From positions 1 through 64,000 of the forward strand of contig JAHBMJ010005830.1 of the NCBI GenBank assembly GCA_018398765.1: a stretch of 64,000 bases of DNA, read 5' to 3'. The stretch is from Chromera velia (Eukaryota > Sar > Chromeraceae). Positions 11,653-21,724 of the stretch are shown here, piece after piece (positions within the stretch are counted from its first letter, which is position 1; each line of letters opens with the position of its first letter). The notes under the pieces are model-generated. The model was given only the letters and a program-made list of their open reading frames with translations, was not told the origin of the DNA and made no database searches. The translations under genes were made by a program, and so were the position numbers.

Positions 11653-13119
11653 CTATTCTTCCCAAAAAAGACCCAACTGTTCCAATTGCTCAAGATAAGA
11701 AGCCTTGCTGAGAGAGTTGGGGGCGGGAGCATTTTGAAGGGAAAGTAGTTGTGGGGAAGGGGGTGGTGGGTCAGAGGGAGGTGGGATAGGGGGAACAACT
11801 TGATCTCCTTCACACACTTCGTTTACCCCTCTGTCGAAGAGGCCGGGAAAAACCATCTCAGAGAATGGCAGGACCGCTCTCAGACTGGCGAGAGGAATTA
11901 TTTCATCATCAGTCACCGGGGAAGTTCTATTTACAGTGAGAAGAGGGGGGAGAAAAGAGAAATTCTTTTTGCCCGTGGGGGCATGTGGAGGATTAGAAGA
12001 CATAGAGGGAGGAGATGAATCAAGAAAAAAAGAAAGAGAAAGAACAACATGTTGTGGGGCAAAGTTAGCTTCCAAGTTTGAAGTAGCAGAAGACTAGACT
12101 GTCAAAAGAAAAGGATCTACAAAAAAGTGATCAATCGCTGTTGTTTCTTCTCCTGCTTTAAAAAAAGTGCACGGGCCCGGAAAGGAGACATCAACACCCA
12201 GCCTTTCACATTTTAAGGATAGGCCGTGGAGAGGAATTATGGATCAGCCAATTCCCTTGCTCATCAGATTGACTGCCATGGCTGCAGGCTGACAATCGAG
12301 AGGGCTTACAAGTATCAACTTCGTTCTCTTCTCTACTTTCATCAGTGGGACATAGCATTCTTTCCCAAGTGAGCCCTTCTGGCACCCGAGTCCCCAGCTT
12401 GCCGTTCATGTCCCCAACCAGGATACGCAAATCTTTGAGAGGTACCTGACACAGTACATCGATCATGCCCTCTCCCTCTCTCTGTCTCTTAGCTCCCTGT
12501 CTCTTTGTCTCAGGTCAGACCCTCTAGGTAGAAAGTACACACCAAAAACATGGAGGACTCTGAGACTTGTAGCTGACTCCCCTCCTTCTGAGGGAGAAGG
12601 CACACTCACTGACAGACGGACCAGATTTTGACCCACCAGCTCCCACCTTAACTGCAGTTCATAAACTAAAGAATTCCTGACTAGGATGCATACACCCTCT
12701 GTCCTTGCTTCCCCAATGGTTGCGGCTTTCTTTCTTGACCCTTCTGCTTTGATTTTCCTTCTCAACCACTCAAAGTGATCGAAATTATACCCTGTGTGAG
12801 TAGATGTTCTTACGGGCATGGAAGGGCACTTCGTTTCAGTTAACACCACAATGTCTGCCTGGTAAGCGGCCAGCCACCGCTCGAGAGCTTTGCTTTGTAT
12901 GGGCCCCCCCACATTTACCGTTTTTATTGTGAGTTTCCTTCTTCCTGAAGCCATAAGACTAGACCTCACGTCGTAAGATTCTCTGAAGGAGAGAAAGCAT
13001 TGTGGGAGGGTGAGGATACAGAAGGGAAGAGAAGGGAGGGGGGGGACGGCTAAAAGACCCATTGAGGGATTGAAGAGGTTGCGGAGGGGCACACCGGTGG
13101 GGCAGAGGCAGAAGCACAT
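11653..13119 (-). pseudogene. LINE ORF2 AP-type endonuclease domain and linker
   Basis: The minus-strand frames 13119-12463 and 12466-12206 carry LTETKC (metal-binding Glu), an FGVYF strand and VGDMNGKLG (the GDxN motif). A further piece near 12130 reads AGEETTAIDHFFVDP, which holds the terminal Asp-His pair. Together these are the motifs of an EEP/AP endonuclease. A Pro-rich linker follows (12075-11653), then a basic helix (about 11529-11278) leads to the reverse transcriptase. The domain is split over at least three frames. Confidence 0.85.
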
Positions 13120-13260
13120 GCAGAAGCCGAAGCAGAAGAGGAAGAAGAAAAAGAAACAGAAGCAGAAGAAGAAGAAGAAGAAGAAGAAGAAGAGGATAAG
13201 GAAGAAGGAGAAGAGGAGGAGGAGGAGGAGGACAACGATACTGCAACCGGAGGGGGGGAA
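13010..13260. repeat. Purine-rich AGA/AGG repeat
   Basis: A long A/G-only stretch centred on 13150-13230 with GAAGAA and GAGGAG runs. It lies between the endonuclease start and the Cys-rich ORF of the LINE and opens spurious low-complexity frames on both strands. Confidence 0.8.
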
Positions 13261-13343
13261 AGGTCGGAAGGAGAACCTGCATGACGCTTTTGTCGGTCTA
13301 AAACTTCATACTTTCTGAGTCTGCATACTTCCCTATGACCGGC

Positions 13344-13970
13344 CTAGAAGGCACACATCAGACGCTTCTCGTCTTTCTTTGGTTGATCTGCGCTTATCCA
13401 TGCGAAGTCGGAAGCGCCCCTCCTCCAAAAATCATATTCTCTTCTCTTTCCCTTTCTGCCCTTCGCTACACAAATTCTTGCAGAAGAGTGTGAGCCTCCA
13501 TGTATGAGGGCTCGGTCCTCCTCGTCCCTGTCATCAGAAGATCTAGAAGAAGAGAAAGAAGAATCAGAGACAGAAAAAGAGGAAGAGGGGGAAGGTGAAG
13601 ACAGAAAATCACGCTCATGTCTCCTCCTACGGCGTTCTCTTTTTTGTTGTCTGTCTTCATGCAGCTCTTGTTGAGGGGCAGATTTGAAATTCTTTCCATT
13701 TAGGGGGTTATTGCAGCACCCCTTTTTGAGACAGTTGCAATTGATGCAGGGTCTTGCTGGGAGAGATTCCAACCCTGTAGCGCATGAACATCTGGATGAC
13801 AGACGATATCTGCCTGCTGAGGCCTTGCAGTTACAACATTTCCCTTTATGATTCCCCTCTCGTCTGTTACGGCCCTGCTTGTCGGGCTTTTCCTTGTCTT
13901 TCTCTCTCTTTTCATTTCTTTCCTTTGCATCATATCTCTCTCTTCCTTTACTTTTCTCTCTGTCCTCCAA
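13344..13970 (-). CDS. LINE Cys-rich protein with CXC-like cluster
   Basis: An uninterrupted frame of 208 residues. A basic Lys/Arg/Glu-rich N-terminus leads into a compact Cys cluster (residues about 44-88): KCCNCKAS, RCSCATG and CINCNCLKKGCCNNP. The spacing resembles the CXC/tesmin-type zinc-binding module, including the closing Cys-x-Asn. A Ser-rich, then Arg-rich tail follows. It sits where a LINE nucleic-acid-binding ORF belongs, just upstream of the endonuclease. A role in RNA or DNA binding is inferred from that position. The frame may continue upstream from a Pro/Ser-rich open segment (14758-13979). Confidence 0.55.
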   Translation of the reverse strand: MEDREKSKGRERYDAKERNEKREKDKEKPDKQGRNRREGNHKGKCCNCKASAGRYRLSSRCSCATGLESLPARPCINCNCLKKGCCNNPLNGKNFKSAPQQELHEDRQQKRERRRRRHERDFLSSPSPSSSFSVSDSSFSSSRSSDDRDEEDRALIHGGSHSSARICVAKGRKGKRREYDFWRRGASDFAWISADQPKKDEKRLMCAF

Positions 13971-13978
13971 TTTGCTAA

Positions 13979-14758
13979 CTAAGGCCTGTCTGTTTGACTG
14001 CTACTCCCCTTGTCTACATTAATTTTTTTCTGCGGGGGGGGTAGGAAGGAAAAAGCAGAACGAGAACGGATAGGCGGAGGGAGAGGGAGAGAAAAAGCTG
14101 AGGAAAAGAAAGAAACACCATGAGAAACACCGTAACTTGGTCCGCAGGCCGCTTGGACAACAGGCAGAGAGGACAGGGAGGAGCAAAAAGGAGGGGGTGC
14201 CACTGGAGGTGGAGTGAGGGGAAATAGAAGTGAGACAGGTGGAGAAGGAGCAGGAACAGCAAAGTTAAGAGGCGGTGGCTTGTCCGGGAGAGTGGAAGGG
14301 AAGACTAGACAGAAAAGGGAAGAAGGAGAAAGAAAGAAAAAAGCGTGCGAAGGAGAACTCGAGTGCCCCCGGCCGCCTGGCCTCTCACCACCCCCCCTTT
14401 CCCGTTCCTTAGTTTCTCCTTCTTTTCCCATGCCAGAACCGGGGGCGGAGTAGAAAGAAGAGCAAGTTGAAGAAGGTGGGGGTGAGGATGGAGGGAGGAG
14501 GTGCGAAAGTAGGAGAAGAGTGCGAAAAGAGGCCTGCTTGTTTGTCTTCTTCCCTCCGTTTGCGCATCCTCCTTCCCAGTCAGCAGGCAGAGGAAGGAAG
14601 GAGTCTACACAATCAACAGAAGAACAAACATACATACCATAAATCCAAAGAGGAGGAGGAGGAGGAGGTTCAGGAGGGGGACGAGGAGCCTCCGGGGAAG
14701 GAAGCAGAGGGGGAGGTGGTGGGGGGGGGAAACAATGAGATGGGGAAGGGGAAAGCAA
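13979..14758 (-). pseudogene. LINE Pro/Ser-rich open segment
   Basis: A 259-codon low-complexity frame (proline, serine, leucine) directly upstream of the Cys-rich frame. It may be its N-terminal extension or merely an open CT-rich stretch. Overlapping frames on the other strand are also open, so its coding status is doubtful. Confidence 0.25.
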
Positions 14759-15029
14759 CGGAGGCGAGCAGAGGGTTGGGGCGGACGGTTGAACGGAACC
14801 ATGACAAGAATCTATGGATACAAAAGAAGGGGAGAGGATTTAATTTAGGGAGGATAACAGATGAGGACCGACCAAAAGCAAACTGAGAGGCAACAGAGAG
14901 AAAGAGGCATGAAGAAACACATATACATAGAAAAGATGCATCATACAGTAAACACGTACAGTTAATTCGTTGCTGCCTATCTAGATTCTTCCTTGCCCAT
15001 GCCCTTCCCCTGCTTTTATTAGACCTTCT

Positions 15030-15610
15030 CCTCGTCTTTTTCCTCCGTGTCTGCCTCTTCTTCCATGAAGTTTCCCCTCAAGAGTGAGGGAAAAAGGAAA
15101 GACACTGAGAGGGCCGTCTGCCTAATATATTTGTACAAGGCTTTTCTGTGAACTCATCTGTTTCTGCCTGAAGTGCGCTCTATCTGTTGGTGCTTATCGT
15201 CTGTCTAACTGCATGCCTTTCTGCCTTCTAAGAACGAACCCTCCCCTTTCCTTTCTGCACAGTTCTCCATACCTCCGGCTCAAGAATTCCTGCAAAAGCC
15301 TGGTCAGCACAAGACAACCCGTCCTACCTGAGGCAAAATCCAGGAGGGGGGGGCATCGAGCAAAGGGGGGGGGAATCCGTATCCGCTCAAGGGTCATTTT
15401 CCGCATGTTCTTCTTTCCCTGCACAGAGAAGGAAAGAGAGAGAGCGGGCCGGTATGAGTTCATATGACAGAGCGGGCTGCCTCTCTACCTTTCCATCCGA
15501 CCTTCTTCTCAACAAGAAGATTAACTCCGTCTGTGTATCTGGCTGACTCTACGGGGAGGCACTCGGAAATATAGATGTGGTCGTCGAACGACTTTGTAGT
15601 AGCAATCTAA
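15030..15610 (-). pseudogene. LINE ORF1, C-terminal part
   Basis: The minus strand from 15605 reads SFDDHIYISECLPVE and continues through a Lys/Arg-rich segment. After one frame change comes ERIRIPPPFARCPPLLD with a leucine-rich helix (15463-15194). A short acidic stretch near 15050 precedes a stop. It is protein-like and continues, on the same strand, the segment found on the far side of the insert at 17.1-17.3 kb. Confidence 0.5.
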
Positions 15611-17110
15611 GCTCTAAAACATTTAAAATAAATTCCAAACTTATTTCATAAGGAAAAGAAGTTCTAAAAAATAAAACAATGACACTTTTAGAGTATTAGT
15701 TGAAGGTTCTTACTCGGTTCGAGCTTAAAAACTATACGTCTCCACCTCTAGGTTCTTAGGTTCCTAGAACCTAGGTTCTAGCCTTCTCAATCTGACCCTC
15801 CAAGAACCCTAAAGAACCCGTCCAAAACCAGTTATGAAACATTGAACACAATGAAAATATTCAAAAGTTTGTCCACCAATCCGACTGGAAAACATTGGAA
15901 AAGGACTGTGAGAGGTAGAGGGAAAACGTTGGAAAAGGGGGGGGGTATTGAAGATGACGAGTGGGTGGAAGGGATATAGAGATCCCCATTAAGTTGGATG
16001 ACACACCAGAGGGAAAAGAACTCGAAAGTTTGCAAGAGCAGATTCAAACAGAAGACGCAGCACAAGAATAGTCCCTTTCTATCTTTGCACGAGCGGTGAC
16101 GACACCTGAAGAGAAGCAAGGGGAGGTGACAGGGGTTGTCTCCTTTGAGGTACCAAACTACAATATAATGTGGTCTATTAGAATATAGTTGAGTGCGGTT
16201 TGTGCTCTCTTGTATCAAGAAAAGTTGTCAAACGATCGGGGGGTGAGAGTGCATACGAAGTCCCATAGTCAGGCATTGATTCGGAAAGGCGAGTATTCTA
16301 TTATGGTGGGACAACTCGTGGCGTGCCAGTATGATGAGGGTGAGGGCTTAGACAAAAAACTGAGTTGGTACGTTTCCAAAGTGGTGAACAGTTTGTCATG
16401 GAATGACAAGAAGAAAGCTTTTGAGCCCTCAGAGTTGCGAGCGATTGCATACGTCGAAGATGAAGAAAAGGACCTAGATAAACTGTACTGGATTGCTGTA
16501 CATATATATCTTGAGTCCGACAAGGCTTCGACCGACTTAGCCGACATGCGCGCTTTCTCTCTTCTTTGGCAGTTAGGCCAAAACAGGAAGCCTAAAAAGA
16601 TTTATATCGATAATGTCCCACTTTCTTGTATATTCTTTTATATTCAGCATGCGCATGAAATGAATGAAACCGTCTTCATGAAAGATAAAAAGCTTGCTCA
16701 TCTTGTAAGTCTGTTTGAAGAGAAGAAAAAGCGAGTTAACAGCTGAGTTTTATGATTTTGACGGTCAATTTTGGCATATATAAGCATCTGTCTTTTTTGT
16801 TTGGATCATTTTAATCATCTAAATTAGCTCTTTAGTCTTTCTGAAGCTTTAGGGGGAGGGTTCTTCATAGTTCTTATAGGTTTTTATCTAGGTTCCTAGA
16901 ACCTAGGTTCTAGCGGTTTCTCTAAAGAGTAAGAACCAAATGATGGAGACACCACTTTAACGCAACGTAGACTTGATTCTTCTTTAAAGAACCTTTAAGA
17001 CTCTGAAAGAACCTTACACTAACGAGTCTAAAAAAGCAAAAAACAGTGTTAGAACCTATTAGAACCTATGTTATATCATCTTCAATTACAGTATAAACAT
17101 GCATGGTACT
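15611..17110 (+). mobile_element. AT-rich insert of unknown class, bracketed by an 18-bp palindrome, inside the LINE
   Basis: LINE-like coding sequence stops near 17.1 kb and resumes near 15.6 kb, so this stretch looks inserted. It is clearly more AT-rich than its surroundings. The perfect palindrome CTAGAACCTAGGTTCTAG occurs at 15764-15781 and at 16896-16913, and AGAACC/GGTTCT words are scattered through both flanks. One plus-strand ORF lies between. I found no convincing terminal inverted repeat or target duplication, so the exact ends and the class are unknown. Confidence 0.5.
16303..16746 (+). CDS. Unknown ORF inside the AT-rich insert
   Basis: The frame is open from 16189; the first ATG is at 16303, giving 147 residues. 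Composition is ordinary for a globular protein, with aromatic, charged and hydrophobic residues evenly mixed, unlike the low-complexity frames around it. Notable stretches are LSWYVSKVVNSLSW, LYWIAVHIYLES and MRAFSLLWQLGQ, with a Lys-rich C-terminus. I recognise no family. The palindrome-bearing segments on both sides suggest it travels with the insert. It could be a transposition protein, a passenger, or a fragment of a larger decayed gene. Confidence 0.5.
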   Translation: MVGQLVACQYDEGEGLDKKLSWYVSKVVNSLSWNDKKKAFEPSELRAIAYVEDEEKDLDKLYWIAVHIYLESDKASTDLADMRAFSLLWQLGQNRKPKKIYIDNVPLSCIFFYIQHAHEMNETVFMKDKKLAHLVSLFEEKKKRVNS

Positions 17111-19314
17111 AGAGTTCTACCTAGGAGTGCTGCCCCGTAGGGCTGACTAAGTCTTCTTTTTATGAAGGGTGTGAGGGCGGAGCAGAGATCATTTCCTTTC
17201 TGTTGGTTCATTTCTCTGCATACCAAAAAGTGTCTTTGCATCAGGCTATCTATTCCGCCACCTACTTGGCTGTCTGTGTCTGTTTCCTTTTCTGTCTGAC
17301 TGTCAGAAGCGGTTGATAAAAACACAGGAGAATCGACCTACCGGGCCCGCTCCTCCCCAATCTCTAGTTGATATGCGCGGCATAGTTGGCAGGGAGAAGC
17401 TTTACCCTCTTTTGGTTTCCGGTCTCAAGCCAGTTGCAACTCGTTCAAATCGAGGGGACCGGGTTTGGAGGAGGGCTGCTGGGGAGGCAGAGCTGAGGTA
17501 GGTAGACAGACAGGCAACACGCTTCTCTGATGGAGGGGGTGGCCCCTCACATCATCGGCAGGCTGTAGGGATGGGCAGAGGGACTGGGGTAACGAGTCGT
17601 CGGCAGGTTGGAGGGATGGGCAGAGGGACAGGGGTAACGAGTCATCAGCAGGAACTAGGGCAGGAGGGAGAAATTGGTTTGGGTAGGGTAGGGGCTCTTT
17701 GATTGGTAAAAGCCCCCGAGACTGCCGCGTCACAGGATGAGATGATCTGCAGAGAGAAAGGGTCCTGCCGCCTTTCCTCCCCTGAGGGTAGTTCAATGCC
17801 GGGGGGGCCGCGCCCCCCCGTCCCCTTCCCCCAATTCTCCCCCCTTCAGTCCATTGATGTGCATAAGGCTCTGTACAACAGAGGCATCTGTTCCCGATGG
17901 ACCCGTTCCCATAGATACATCGGTGGGCGGGGAGGCCTGAGAGCGCTGCTGTGCTAATGATCTCGGGAAGAACGTGACTTACTCTATCGCGTACCCCTCT
18001 GCTCTGGAGTGTATGCTTTTCATCTCATTCTCTTCAGCTGCGGGCCCCCCTCCCCACCCATCAGCCCCGAACAACCCAGAGCGAGGGGCCCCCCTAGACA
18101 CCTCCCCGAAGCCACCTCTCATCGGGATGCACTCACCCTCAAACTTCGACCGAGCACGTTGGTCTTTCTTGACCATGCCCGGATTCCCCCCAAACCCCCT
18201 TGCCCCACGTTTTGGCACACCCGGTCTGTCTGTCCTGATGAGCTCTGGGGATAGACTGTCTTTGGCGAAACCGGGGGACGCCGGGGGACCTTCAACTGCC
18301 CTTGAGAATGGGGTCCCTACCCCTGCCCTCTCTTTCATCATTCCCATCCCTCTCTCCCCTGTCTGGCAGACCGGTCTGCCACTCCTGCGGAAACTCATAG
18401 AGACGACGGGTGACGATTCTCTCCCCCTTGAGCCTCTTAGTTGCAGCATTCCAATCCTGGTAGACCTGGGCGTATTTGGAGATGAGGGCTTGTTGGGTGA
18501 AGGAGGCCTCCCCCTCCACCTCCGCATCGGGGGCTTTCTGCACCCGCATGAAGAGACGGAACAGTGGGGTGGTACCCCGATGGATGAAGACCCTCCCCGT
18601 AGTTGCCCCCTCGTCTGTTAAGAGGGAACTGGAGTCTGCGGAGGGCCAGAAGATTGACCCATCCCTATTCACTCCCTCCCTCTCCTTCACCAAATCTACT
18701 ATATCCATCCAGTCCCCCCAATCACCGGAATCCAGAGTGATCTCGGCCTTATGTCCCCCATCCCTTTCTGTCCAGTACCTGAAGTGATGGATCTGGAGTT
18801 GCTGGGAGACCTGGGAGGGGTTCTCCTTTCCGGCGGCCTCGGCCAGATCGGAAAAGAACAGACGAACGGGGGCAAAGGACGAGAAGTCCTTCCTCTGTTG
18901 AGGGAAAGCGACCTACTTTAGTGACACCCATCTTCCGTTTCCATAAAGCACTTCTTTCTTCCTTTCATTCTCATAATCTGTGATAGAGGCGACCGTGATC
19001 GCAGTGCATCGGGAGAAGTCGAAACCACGAATGACGAGATCACCGATCTTTCTTTTTCTTGCCTTGAACTCATCATCAATCATACGACTCGTCTCTCTCT
19101 TCTCAAGTCTGGAGATCCTCGACTCCGCTCTCTGGATTTTCTTGCCCTGCCTTTGGACTTTGTTATTTAACTTGTCCTGATTTTCCTTCGATTTTCTCTC
19201 TCTCTTATCCATTTTTTTTTCCATTCTTTGTTGAGACCGGAAAATATCTTTCAGCGTAACCTTGGCATCATCAGATGCGTCCGCGTGCCCTGCCCCGCGC
19301 CCGTTCTCCCCCAC
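17086..19314 (-). pseudogene. LINE ORF1, N-terminal coiled coil and following domains
   Basis: The ATG at 19314 opens a charged N-terminus and a long coiled coil (residues about 25-75; heptad-like ERKSKENQDKLNNKV). Then comes IGDLVIRGFDF, which resembles the start of an RRM-like domain of LINE ORF1 proteins. After a stop near 18915 related frames continue (18708-18292, 18527-17979) with GRVFIHRGTTPLFRLFMRV and a Gly/Pro-rich tail. The frame at 17796-17425 has three short tandem PADDSLP-type repeats. The last piece (17325-17086) abuts the insert. Frames change at least three times, so it is not intact. Confidence 0.6.
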
Positions 19315-19399
19315 GGGCTTGCTCTGGTCTCTAGCCTCCTGCTGGGCCTCTTAGGCACTTCCATTTCCCTGTGGATCTGCCATCCCTACTGGAGGAAAG

Positions 19400-20690
19400 A
19401 GTTTGAGAAGAAGAGACGGAGACGGAAGAAGTCAAATAACGAGAACTCCGCCCACAGTTCACTCCTGAATACAAGAAAACGATCACTGAGAATTCACTGG
19501 CAAGCTGGTTGCCGCTGTAGCTGCAGGAGCTTTGTAGAAGCTCAAAAGGAGTAAAAAGTTGAGATCTGGACTAGAATCTGGATTTTGCAAAGCTAATTAG
19601 GATTAAGATTAGGATTTATGTTCAGAGGATTGGCTTCCCGCCCCAATGCCAAATGCCCGACATACGGCTTTCAGAGAAAGCGCCGAAGCGCATCAGACCT
19701 CTCTGGCTGGCGCACACAGGTCTGGCCTGTGCCGAGAACAGTTGACACGAGGTTCTTTCTGAGCTCAGTCGATCAATTGCACAGACATAACATCTGACAG
19801 ATTCATAAAAGCAATTCAATAGCTAGAAATCAAGTGATTTGATGGGGGACAATCACACTGACATTGATCCAGCGTAAAGCGAATAACAATCTTTTTCCTT
19901 TGTAAATTCTGAAACAAGGAGAGAGAGGTTGAGAGAAGAAAGAGAAATTGAGACCATATAAGAAGAGAAAAAGCTCACTTCTCTTTGTCTTTACACTTTT
20001 CAGCGTAGCCAGGAACGTTCCTTTTCCTGAGACGCACGGAGGAGAAGTAAAAACCCTCTCTCTTCTTATGGGTTGCTTCTTATTGTTCTGTCTAACTGAA
20101 GAAAGGTGAAGTGGCAAGCCGCCGCAAGAGGAGTGAGATAAAGTTAGGTCTCTTATTTTTCTTACTTATAAACAGAAAAGCAAAAAAGGATGCTTGGAGC
20201 TAGAGAAGGAAAGACGAAATAGAAAGGGAAAGACGAAGAAGTAGAGACTGAAAGAGAAACATCCACTTCTCTTCTTTCTTTCACTTTTTTGATACAATCA
20301 AGAATGTTCATTCATTTTTCTCAAGACATATTGAGGTGATAAGAGACCTTTCTCTTCTGGTTAGGTGTCTTCTTTTCATTCTGATCATCTCAAAAGAGTG
20401 AAGTCTTACAAAAAAAAAGTGGAATCTCAAGGGAAGAAAGAACAATAACTAAAATATGACATGCTCCATAGGATGAGACGTCAGACAAACAGACCAACAA
20501 AGAAAGGATCTTGATACCCAAATGGTCACCGGCCACTGCTTCAGAGGCTTCAGACAAACACTCTTCCTCCCATCAGTCCGAGTCCAGACAGTTAATCTCT
20601 TTGTAATACAGGCTGTAGATATACTGAGCTTGAAGCTTCTGGAAGACAGGGATGTAGCTTCTTGTGGTGATAGTCCGCAAAGCTGCCTCT
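19400..20690. other. Non-coding stretch with an imperfect 288-bp tandem duplication
   Basis: Segments around 19970-20118 and 20258-20411 align over about 150 bp with many mismatches (shared CACTTCTCTT start, CTCTCTTCT centre and GTGAAGT end), offset by about 288 bp. No coding frame of note is present. It may be the 3' flank of the minus-strand frame at 20696. Confidence 0.5.
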
Positions 20691-20695
20691 AGGTC

Positions 20696-21603
20696 TTAGT
20701 CTTCTCTTCTTTTGATGCTCTGCATCATCTCTTTGTCAGGCAGATTGAGAAGCGTTTTAAGAGTTGCTTCCATCAGCATCGTAAGCCTCCGATCGAGTTC
20801 CCCTTCATCTAGTTTCTCTCTCTCCTGCATTCTTCTAAGCAGTCTGTTATAACTGATACAGTCTGCGAGAATTGCCATACCCTCTTCTCTTACGAACGCT
20901 CTTTTCTGACCCTTGCTTGCTTTTTTCACACCTTCGAGCATCTGCATCACCATGGGGCTGCCATACGTTGCTTTCTTTCCAATGGTAACAAACTAGCGTC
21001 CCCACTCAGAGCTGTGTTCTTCTCTCTTTTTTCTACCTTTGATGAGTTACGCGCTATCAAAGAGACAGACGAGGCGGGTGCAAGGGAAGAAAAAGAAGAG
21101 ATGGGGGCGTCTTTGGCGGGCAATAAAGCGGAGCTGCCTTCCAAGTATGAGAAAACGGAAGAGCTTTCTTGAGTGAAGGAGTTGGATAGGCTTCGTAGCT
21201 CTCCGGCTGCTGGGGTGCAGTTAGCGTTCGCAGGTGCAGAGACAGAGGGGCGTTCTTTAGGGGGAGGGGTGGAAGGGCTTCTTGCGGGTGCTGGGGTGCA
21301 GTTAGCGTCTGTAGGTGAGAAGACGGAGGAACATTCCTTGAGGAGGGAGGTGGGAGGGCTTCGTACGAGTGCTGGGGTGCAGTTAGCAACTGCAGATGCG
21401 GGGATGGAGGAACATTCCTTGGGGAGGGAGGTGGAAGGGCTTCGTATGGGTGCTGGGGTGCAGTTAACGTCTGCAGATGCGGAGACGGAGGAGCTTTCTT
21501 TGAGGAGAGAGGTGGAAAGACTTTTGAGAAGGGAAGTGGAAGGGCTTTGTATGGGTGCTGGGATGCCAGCGCGGTGTTTACGAGTGGTTCCAAAGCCTCG
21601 CAT
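20696..21603 (-). CDS. Possible gene: 27-residue repeats followed by a helical C-terminus
   Basis: The minus-strand ATG at 21603 opens 218 codons with four to five copies of a Ser/Pro/Ala-rich 27-residue repeat (core NCTPAPIRSPSTSL). Near 20950 the frame stops while an overlapping frame (20953-20696) reads a well-mixed helical segment, including MAILADCISYNRLLRRMQ and LPDKEMMQSIKRRED. The two could be joined by a short intron or a sequencing shift; neither is proven. The 81-bp repeat unit is a multiple of three, so other frames on both strands are open as well. Function unknown. Confidence 0.4.
21170..21600. repeat. 81-bp minisatellite, four to five copies
   Basis: Units share GCTGGGGTGCAGTTAGC (plus strand), recurring every 81 bp at about 21209, 21290, 21371 and 21452. 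The divergence between units is moderate, so the array is not recent. Confidence 0.85.
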
Positions 21604-21724
21604 CCCTCCTTACGCCTTAGGAGGAAACCAAGGACGAGCAGAAACGTTGAAGTGCGATTCTAGGTGCGATTCGATTCCTAATACTGATATCATACTAGCT
21701 AGCATCTTTGAAACTGATTGAAGC

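Larger units (their letters stand above)
8846..19400 (-). mobile_element. Degenerate LINE (non-LTR retrotransposon), minus strand, with a 1.5-kb insert
   Basis: Reading on the minus strand, the parts follow in normal LINE order: coiled-coil ORF1 (19314 to about 15030), Pro/Ser-rich and Cys-rich ORF (about 14758-13344), AP endonuclease (13119-11653), reverse transcriptase (11190-9869) and a Cys/His-bearing C-terminus (9509-9033). The 3' end runs into TCA and GATT microsatellite sequence at about 8885-8910, typical of a LINE tail. The reading frames are interrupted many times, so this copy is inactive. I treat it as one element because order, strand and spacing fit. Two adjacent elements remain possible, and the total of about 9 kb without the insert is long for a LINE. 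Confidence 0.72.

Noticed and set aside
17440-17462. tRNA-like T-loop (GTTCAAATC with short stem)
   Set aside because: No acceptor stem, D-arm or anticodon arm at the right distance. It lies within LINE ORF1 sequence.
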